Positions 57,805 through 64,000 of a stretch of DNA of 64,000 nt are shown piece after piece. The stretch is taken from assembly GCA_963580285.1 (NCBI GenBank), contig OY757011.1, positions 167,181,406 to 167,245,405 of the forward strand, given 5' to 3'. The stretch's first letter is position 1. Each line of letters begins with the position of its first letter. Source of the stretch: Lucinisca nassula. Taxonomy: Eukaryota; Mollusca; Bivalvia; Lucinida; Lucinidae. The notes under the pieces were generated by a model that saw only the letters and a program-made list of their open reading frames with translations, was not told the origin of the DNA and did no database searches. Both the position numbers and the translations under genes were made by a program.

Positions 57805-58179
57805 CAGTAGAACTTCGATGGCTCGAACACCGATGGCTCGTTTACCATGGATGAGTCGAACACCGATGGCTCGTTTACCATGGATGAGTTGAACCCGTTC
57901 TCAAGCCCCTAACGAAATCCTCTACATAAGAAACAGTGGGGATATTTAAGGAGATTTTAGTCTTTTATCTTGCAAATGTATGCTGTGTGTACTCATTAGA
58001 ATCGCCTTGATGAGGCAATTCTAATGAGTACACACAGCATACATATTCATTATCGAACACCGAAAAGATGTGTAAAAGTATCTCGTTATGCCTCCTGACA
58101 GTAACCCTCAGTGGCTTGAACTACCCCTGTCTCGAACAGATTTTCGAGGTCCAAAAGGTGTTCCATTGAAGTTCGACTG
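57805..58179. mobile_element. pogo/Tigger-like MITE, copy 3
   Basis: CAGTAGAACTTCGATGGCTC at the left and GAAGTTCGACTG at the right, TA flanks. A ~50-bp piece (GATGGCTCGTTTACCATGGA) is tandemly duplicated. Core GTACTCATTAGAATCGCC. Confidence 0.75.
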
Positions 58180-58412
58180 TAATTTAAGTTGTTCCTTGAA
58201 TTATGAACACTGGGCGACAAGCAAAGGTTAAGTGAACCCCACACATTCAATAAAGTATGAACAGCAGATCACCAGCTAAGTTTAAATGAACCCCTTCAGT
58301 GTTCACCTAAACTTTGCTCATGACCCGATGTTGTCCATACTTCAATTAACATAAAATAAATTACCTTCATACTTACATTTATATTATTTGATAGAACAGA
58401 CCAGCATCACAT

Positions 58413-58682
58413 GAACAAGTCCGTGAAATGAACAGCCCCAAGCCCCACTCTATAGAGAGAAAACTGGGGTTTACGGGGGATATGCATTATTTTTCATATT
58501 TCTGCTCCAAGACATAGGTTGTGGGTACTCGTTAAATGAGGCAGTTCTAACGAACACCTACAACATATGTTTGCATTATAAATAAGAATAATATCACAGA
58601 TTTTTGTCATACAAGTAGCCATTTTGGAGATATGAAAAAAAAAAGCGCGCTATGCCCCACGGGTGTGTTATCGTAATGGTTT
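58413..58682 (+). mobile_element. PAL-C MITE, variant ends
   Basis: GAACAAGTCCGTGAAATGAA to GTGTGTTATCGTAATGG; partly deleted core GTGGGTACTCGTTA...TTCTAACGAACACC. Confidence 0.7.
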
Positions 58683-59167
58683 GTGGGCTAAAATTGAAGC
58701 AAGAGAAGATGTGCTCACTGTTTTCCAATTAACAGAAACAGAGGAAACAATGCCATTGATGTCATGGTATTATCATCGTCCAATCACAGTGAAGAGAACA
58801 AGATTTATTTTAATAATCATGTGACGTTATGTGATGTTTTATTAGCCAATGTATTCATTGAAGTATGAAGATTACGTCCCAGTAGTTAACTATTAAGATT
58901 TTTTTCTGAGAATGTAAATTTAGCCAATGAAAAAAATCTCAATGAATTTTAGCCAGATTTGCTAGGGTTTCCTAGAACCATACAAGTTAAACATAGCAAA
59001 CATGCCTCAATATGAGTAATGTTAAAACCAGCTTTTAAGCACTGACACACTGCTGATCTTTCCTATATTAAGACCAGCTATCAGACTCCACTTTTGAACA
59101 GACCCAAAGGCAGTCTTTTACTGGAGGGCATTGGGTGTAGAAACACAAAAAAAAAACAATAATAACT
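58683..59167. other. No gene; fragment of the CAGTAAA MITE
   Basis: 59030-59130 resembles the hairpin part of 51194-51400 (AAGACCAGC, CTTTTGAACAGACCCAAAGG). Rest unassigned. Confidence 0.35.
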
Positions 59168-59417
59168 GAAACCATTACGTTATGATAACACACCTATGCG
59201 ACATAATGTATTTTTCTCATGCAAATGGCTACTTTTCTGATGAAAATCCGTGATGTCAGGTGGTGAGTGATGGTTAGAATTGCCTCATTGAGGTGGTTCT
59301 AACAAGTACCCACTACCGAGCAGGAATAAGAAAAATAATGTTAACTCCCATAAACTCCAGTTTTCTCCATATTTAGTGGGGGTTTAGGGGTGTTTATTTC
59401 ACAGACTTGTTCATGTA
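59168..59417 (-). mobile_element. PAL-C MITE, variant ends
   Basis: CATTACGTTATGATAACACACC to GTGTTTATTTCACAGACTTGTT; core GAATTGCCTCATTGAGGTGGTTC. Confidence 0.7.
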
Positions 59418-59994
59418 ATGAAAATATGCTTTTAAAAGCAGAATTTGTCTTCATTACAGCAGAACTTGTATGATAAATGCCATTTTCTGTTCTTGTAATT
59501 AAGGTTTAGTCTGTGGAATTTGCCATTCAACAGTATTTCAAATTTTCACAACTGAAAAGACAGTGTCTGTGCTGTGGTGTGTGAAACTTCACAGAAATCA
59601 TGTGTAATGATGTCTTCCAGAACTCCCTAATAATGACTTAGAATTTCTAATTGAAGCAATAACTTATCGAAATCCATTTAAAAAGACAGTTCTAGTGTCG
59701 TTCTTCTGGTAGCTGTAGGCATGTCCTAGTTGTGTTTTATTCATTTGGGAGAAAGATGTTGAAATTTCGTCAATTATTACCATTTTGAGAATTAAAGACG
59801 CAGCTGAAACTGCCAGTGCTTTTTTCCTGTAATTGTCTTTTCATTTTCATTAATTGAATTTGAAGTTTTAGTTGGCATGGCCTGCTGGGATAGGAGACTA
59901 CTTTAGGAATAACAGAAGATCAAATATTTCCAGAAATAATGAGGACAATCAGGCAACCTGTGAGGATGCCATCAAAACTGAAAGGGATTGATTT
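59418..59994. other. No feature recognised
   Basis: No coding frame survives the visible AG/GT pairs tested (for example the CATTACAG at 59452 is followed by stops in all frames). Confidence 0.4.
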
Positions 59995-60224
59995 TCTTTG
60001 ACTTTGCTTATGCTAGTGTACTCTTCCATATATGTTGAACGAGTCCATTTGTCATATAAGGGGTGTCAGGCCTATTTTTTCATTTTTATTCAATTTTTGA
60101 CAGAAAATTCTGTTAGCAAATAGTGCAGGCCCTGATCAGATGCCGCAGAATGCGGCATCTGATCTGGGCCTGCACTTTTTGCCAAGGTCCTCCATTAGGG
60201 GTTTCCCCGCATGCAGTGGGTTAA
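59995..60224 (+). mobile_element. TTAA-B MITE, empty-site relative of 28442-31019
   Basis: GTCCATTTGTCATATAAGGG and GTGTCAGGCCTATTTTTTC match the interrupted copy; perfect core GATGCCGCAGAATGCGGCATC; right end GCAGTGGGTTAA. Confidence 0.75.
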
Positions 60225-60430
60225 AGCACTAATTGTGACTGGCAGGCATTATATTAAACAAAAGTATAAGATTGTCTTGTTGCTTCTGAAAAAAAAAAAT
60301 AAATAAATAAAATAAGATCTGCTCATTTATGAGTGGATGAATACAGGTCTGTTAATATTGTCATACTGGCGTTGCTTTCCAAAAGTCAACATTGTCTTCT
60401 AATATGTATAATTTTATGTTAAGTTTTATA

Positions 60431-60635
60431 CACCACAACCTCTTTATAACACTATTGTTTCTGTCCATAGCAGAAACCGTGTTAGTTAAACAATCCTGTT
60501 ATATCCAAACAAACATGTGAAGATTATGTAGAAAAATGACCATAAATGGCCATTTTTCTATATAATCTTCACATTGAAGCCATGTTATATTCAAAACCGT
60601 GTTATAACAAACCGTGTTGTAATGAAGTTGTGGTG
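60431..60635. mobile_element. TA-flanked MITE (CACCACAACCTC ends)
   Basis: TIRs CACCACAACCTCTTTATAAC / GTTGTAATGAAGTTGTGGTG, TA on both sides. Palindromic centre TGTGAAGATTAT...ATAATCTTCACA around AAATGACCATAAATGGCCATTT. Confidence 0.8.
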
Positions 60636-61199
60636 TATAATTTTTATTGCACCTTTGTGATATATTTTTATTCTATCCTCAGGTGCGATTGTTATATCAC
60701 TTTAAACCTCCCAGGAAGGCTACTCGAGAATAAAGCCTTTTTTTGCCCTGTTTTCTTCTACCCCTGAAAATATATTAGTTGATAGCAGAATTAACAGACT
60801 TATTCTTCAGAGGTTGAGAACATTTATTTTATTAATTGATCATTTTGCTGTTATTGGTCTAGGCCAGTTGACAAGGCTGCTGGCTGATTAAACTTCTCCA
60901 TGTTTAAGATTCTGATAAATTGTTCTGTATGAGAAACAGTTGGAACCATGGGGGAACTTTGTCATGCCTAATGTGATTAAAGCATTAGATTGTGTCCCTA
61001 GAAGCCATTTTGTGGCAGATTAATGGTACTGTTTGGGTTTGTTAGGAATTATTGAGAGCCTTAATTGGTTGTAGCTAAAGCTGTTCTTCATACAGTTCTT
61101 CTATGAGGGCATATATCATTGCTCTCAATTGTCCTTGATTGAAGCTTGTCTCCTGATACAGTGCTCACGCTATCAGGGAGTACCGTATTTACTGTATGT
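60636..61199. other. No gene supported
   Basis: A CTATCCTCAG acceptor-like site at about 60680 is followed by a short open stretch to a stop and an AATAAA at about 60730. Too short to call a terminal exon. Confidence 0.3.
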
Positions 61200-61285
61200 A
61201 TTCGGACAGACAGTCCTGAGCAGACAGTGTAGACCCAAATAAATGCAGCATCTCTTGGGATCTACACTGTTTGCTTCTCATTTTT
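61200..61285. mobile_element. TTAA-type core palindrome, degenerate
   Basis: GACAGTGTAGACCC / GGATCTACACTGTTTGC arms with a reduced centre. Confidence 0.45.
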
Positions 61286-61650
61286 GTCACACCTGCTTGT
61301 AGCAGGATGCAACATAGGCTTCCTCTTCTCCATCCACCCATCTGTTAACTTTTATGTGTCAAAAGTTTGTATTGTAATCAACTACGAGACTAATCAACCA
61401 TCAAACCTTGCATGAAACATCTCCCTGACCTTCTGATTTAGCATACATCTTTTCCCAGGGACCTTGACCTATATTTTACTTTCCAGTGACTGGTCATTAT
61501 GTCGAAGTTCATCTAAGTTAGTATTGTAATCAACTACAAGTCTAAAAACCATCAAACCTTGCATGAAATATCTCCCTGAGCTCCTCACTAGGCAGGCACC
61601 TTGACCTGGTGACCTTCACCTATATTTTGCGCTCCAGTTACTTTGACACA

Positions 61651-61981
61651 CCGGCCCCGATAGCTCAGTTGGTAGTGTCCGCTCCGGATAACGGGAGGTC
61701 ACGGGTTCGATCCCGGGCCGCGACATACCAAAGTCGTTAAAAATGGTACCAGCTGCTCCTCGCTTGGCACTCAGATTTATGGGGTAGAGCTAGGACTGGC
61801 CGCCCCAGTGTTGGGATAATGTGACTGGGTGTGGTATCATGAAATGTGTCTGGGACATGATACTTGAGTGAGGCAGCACTATAAAAGTGAGCATTGAGCT
61901 CCCTGTCGCAACCAGACACCGTCGTGATATGACTGAAAAATTGTTGAAAGCGACGTTAAACTCGAATTCACACACACACAC
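61651..61981 (+). mobile_element. tRNA-derived SINE with 11-bp TSD
   Basis: Head with A box TAGCTCAGTTGG and perfect B box GGTTCGATCCC. The tail is AAAGCGACGTTAAACTCGAA plus (CA)n. ACTTTGACACA at 61640-61650 and 61982-61992. The head does not fold as a full tRNA, so it is a SINE, not a tRNA gene. Confidence 0.88.
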
Positions 61982-62196
61982 ACTTTGACACAATTCACGT
62001 TGATGTTCCAAATCTCCTCAAGTAAAAGGCCTACAACTAGCAAATCTTGCATGGTACTTCTCCTAGATGTACTGATTCTGCAGGTACCTTGACCCAGTGA
62101 CCTTGACCTGTATTTTGCACTCCAGTGACTTTGACTCATTTTACATTGACGCTAAGTATCTCTTCAACTATATATAAGGCCTGCAACCACCATACC

Positions 62197-62489
62197 CAGC
62201 CCCTGCCCATCGGGGCTTGAAGAAATAGATGGGCTGCATGGTGGGTCCACGCAGAGCTGAAACTGGCTGCACACAAGTACTGGTAAACCGCTTACAGGAT
62301 CAAAGCCTGCCAAGTCAAAACGATGCGAGTCCATGCTTATAAACCCTATTGGTTTCATAGGGCGACAGGGCTTGAGATGTTATTTCATTCAATGTTTGGT
62401 AATAGTTCCACAAAATTTGAAGCAACATCTCCAAAATGATCTATACAGTATTGACGGGGATGTTAAACCCCAAATCAAACAAACAAACA
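62197..62489 (+). mobile_element. S1 SINE-like copy with 12-bp TSD
   Basis: AACCACCATACC at 62185-62196 and 62490-62501. Tail GACGGGGATGTTAAACCCC plus CAAA repeats. Confidence 0.85.
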
Positions 62490-62896
62490 AACCACCATAC
62501 CTTGCATGGCCCTTCTTCTCAATGTACAGACTTGGCAGGAACCTGGTGATCTTGATCTATTTTTCACACTCCAGTGACTTTTACACATTTTACACTGTCA
62601 TTCTATATCTTCTCAACTATAAGGGCTACAACCGCCAAACCTTGCCTAGTGCTTCTCCTCGATGTACTCAGCAGGTGAAGTTGACCTGGTGACCATGACC
62701 TATATTTTGTGGTTCAGTGACTTTGCTACATTTTACATCAAAGAATGAAATAAACTTATTTAATAACTGCGTTCTGTTCTTTTGCCCCATCAGGTGTGGA
62801 ATTCTCGTTTCAGACACATCTGGTAGTAAATATACTTGTTCAAATTTTAAAACTAGTATGGTAGGATGGTAAGAAGCTGAGGTATCAATACTAGGG

Positions 62897-63109
62897 TTAA
62901 CCCTTGTCCTGCTGAACCTGGATATGCCTTTTCTTTGAAACAATGTAGATCCAGATCAGATGGCTTCTGAAGAAGCCATCTGATCAGGATCTACATTGTT
63001 TGCCATTCAGATTGTGAATTTGTTGTAATTATTTGCATCAAATAATCTGATTGGTTGATAATCGGCAGTAGGTGTGGCATATATGAATATACAGCAGGAC
63101 AAGGGTTAA
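62897..63109 (+). mobile_element. TTAA-A MITE, near-consensus
   Basis: TTAACCCTTGTCCTGCTGAA to CAGCAGGACAAGGGTTAA; core GATGGCTTCTGAAGAAGCCATC. Confidence 0.83.
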
Positions 63110-63171
63110 TAAGGTACCAAGGATATTGTGAGGATAATTTTCAATACTAAGCGCTGAATCTGATTACTCTC

Positions 63172-63557
63172 TTCTATTTGGATACCATAAGTATCACAGA
63201 ATATTATATTTGGATACCATAAGTATCACAGAATATTCTATTTGGATACCATAAGTATCACAGAATATTCTATTTGGATACCATAAGTATCACAGAATAT
63301 TCTATTTGGATACCATAAGTATCACAGAATATTCTATTTGGATACCATAAGTATCACAGAATATTATATTTGGATACCATAAGTATCACAGAATATTATA
63401 TTTGGATACCATAAGTATGACAGAATATTCTATTTCGATACCATAAGTATCACAGAATATTCTATTTGGATACCATAAGTATCACAGAATATTCTATTTG
63501 GATACCATAAGTATCACAGAATATTCTATTTGGATGCCATAAGTATCACAGAATATT
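63172..63557 (+). repeat. 32-bp satellite, 12 units
   Basis: GATACCATAAGTATC recurs at 63181 and every 32 bp to 63533, nearly identical. Each unit holds a GATAC-CATAA-GTATC hairpin. Confidence 0.97.
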
Positions 63558-63636
63558 TGAATGAACAGTAAGGGTTTCAGCGGACTGTTATTGTAGACTT
63601 CTGTGCCCTGACATCACAGGTTAACACTGTGAGATC

Positions 63637-63660
63637 TTAACCCTTGTCCTGCTGAATATT
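63637..63660 (+). mobile_element. TTAA-A MITE, left end only
   Basis: TTAACCCTTGTCCTGCTGAA then replaced by the next element; the right part presumably lies beyond the window. Confidence 0.55.
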
Positions 63661-64000
63661 TATAGCCCCGCTTTGAAAAAGTGGGGCTATATTGGATTTG
63701 CCATGTCCTTCTGTCATTCCGTAATTCCGTGATTCCGTTTATTTGTGTTGGCTCCATAACTTTGTATCTGCTTAACATATTTTCATGAAACTTCACACAA
63801 ATGTTAAACACCATAAGACAATGTGCAGAGCGAAGGAATTATAACTGTGGATTGCCTACTTTTGGAGTTATTGCCCTTTGAACATTTTCCGTAATTCCGT
63901 GATTCCGTTAATTTGTGTTGGCTCCATAACTTTGTATCTGCTTAACATATTTTCATGAAACTTCACACAAATGTTAAACACCATAAGACAATGTGCAGAG
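63661..64000 (+). mobile_element. HHE, 5' part (TATAGCCCC type), runs off the window
   Basis: 5' hairpin TATAGCCCCGCTTT/AAAGTGGGGCTATA, then CATTCCGTAATTCCGTGATTCC and ~170-bp repeats (GTAATTCCGTGATTCCGTT at 63721 and 63891; CATGAAACTTCACACAAATG). Confidence 0.72.

Larger units (their letters stand above)
61320..62760 (+). repeat. ~150-bp diverged direct-repeat array
   Basis: Units share ACCATCAAACCTTGCATG, ACCTTGACCTATATTTT and CCAGTGACTTTGACA; spacing of CCTTGCATG is 152 bp where undisturbed. Interrupted by two SINEs. No terminal hairpin found. Confidence 0.65.

Noticed and set aside
61663..61735. tRNA gene
   Set aside because: A and B boxes are good but acceptor-stem pairing is poor and a SINE body, GTTAAAC tail and TSD follow.

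Overview
This is a eukaryotic, gene-poor, transposon-saturated window. The repeat types (tRNA-derived SINEs ending in a GTTAAAC-type tail, many palindromic MITEs, and long arrays of about 155-170 bp repeats bounded by hairpins) resemble bivalve mollusc genomes. The species cannot be fixed from sequence alone. There are no operons, no CRISPR arrays, and no intact rRNA or tRNA genes.

Genes: the only long coding sequence is an intact APE-type non-LTR retrotransposon at 188-3748. Its protein carries a 2A-like ribosome-skipping motif, then a PHD finger, an apurinic-type endonuclease and a reverse transcriptase. The only host gene I can support is on the + strand. Two short in-phase exons (32658-32734 and 51446-51523) read through to a protein segment resembling UTP6, the HAT-repeat component of the U3 snoRNP / small-subunit processome. 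The intron between them is 18.7 kb and filled with mobile elements. A frameshifted DIRS-like (tyrosine-recombinase) retroelement remnant lies at 36680-37830, inside that intron.

Layout: 1-3.9 kb, LINE. 4-11.2 kb, MITEs and a repeat array interrupted by a 2.35 kb TA-flanked element. 11.4-16.3 kb, a 155-bp array with a nested hairpin-ended element, SINEs and an hAT-like element. 16.5-28.3 kb, a dense field of TTAA-flanked palindromic MITEs and SINEs, plus an 84-bp array split by a long-TIR element. 28.4-31 kb, a 166-bp array element inserted in a MITE. 31-34 kb, MITEs, the first UTP6 exon and a (CA)71 tract. 36-38 kb, DIRS remnant. 39.2-45.5 kb, a diverged segmental duplication whose two copies differ by whole insertions, giving natural empty sites. 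47-51 kb, MITEs and a hairpin-ended array. 51.4 kb, the second UTP6 exon. 51.5-56.5 kb, more array elements, nested up to three deep. 56.6-64 kb, MITEs, SINEs, a 32-bp satellite and the start of another hairpin-ended element.

Two organising observations stand out. First, at least seven arrays that differ in sequence share one architecture: a 5' terminal hairpin, ~155-170 bp direct repeats in those with a tandem core, an inverted copy of the 5' stem near the 3' end, then a second short hairpin and a T-rich terminus. This suggests non-autonomous Helentron-like (bivalve 'pearl'-like) elements. Second, MITE families with different termini share the same internal palindromic core, as if the palindromes were interchangeable modules.

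Family labels used below: TTAA-A, -B and -E are MITEs flanked by TTAA. PAL-C is a MITE with the GTACTCGTTAGAACCGCC palindrome. S1 is a ~300 bp SINE-like family. S2 is a tRNA-headed SINE. HHE is a hairpin-ended array element. TIR is terminal inverted repeat; TSD is target-site duplication.
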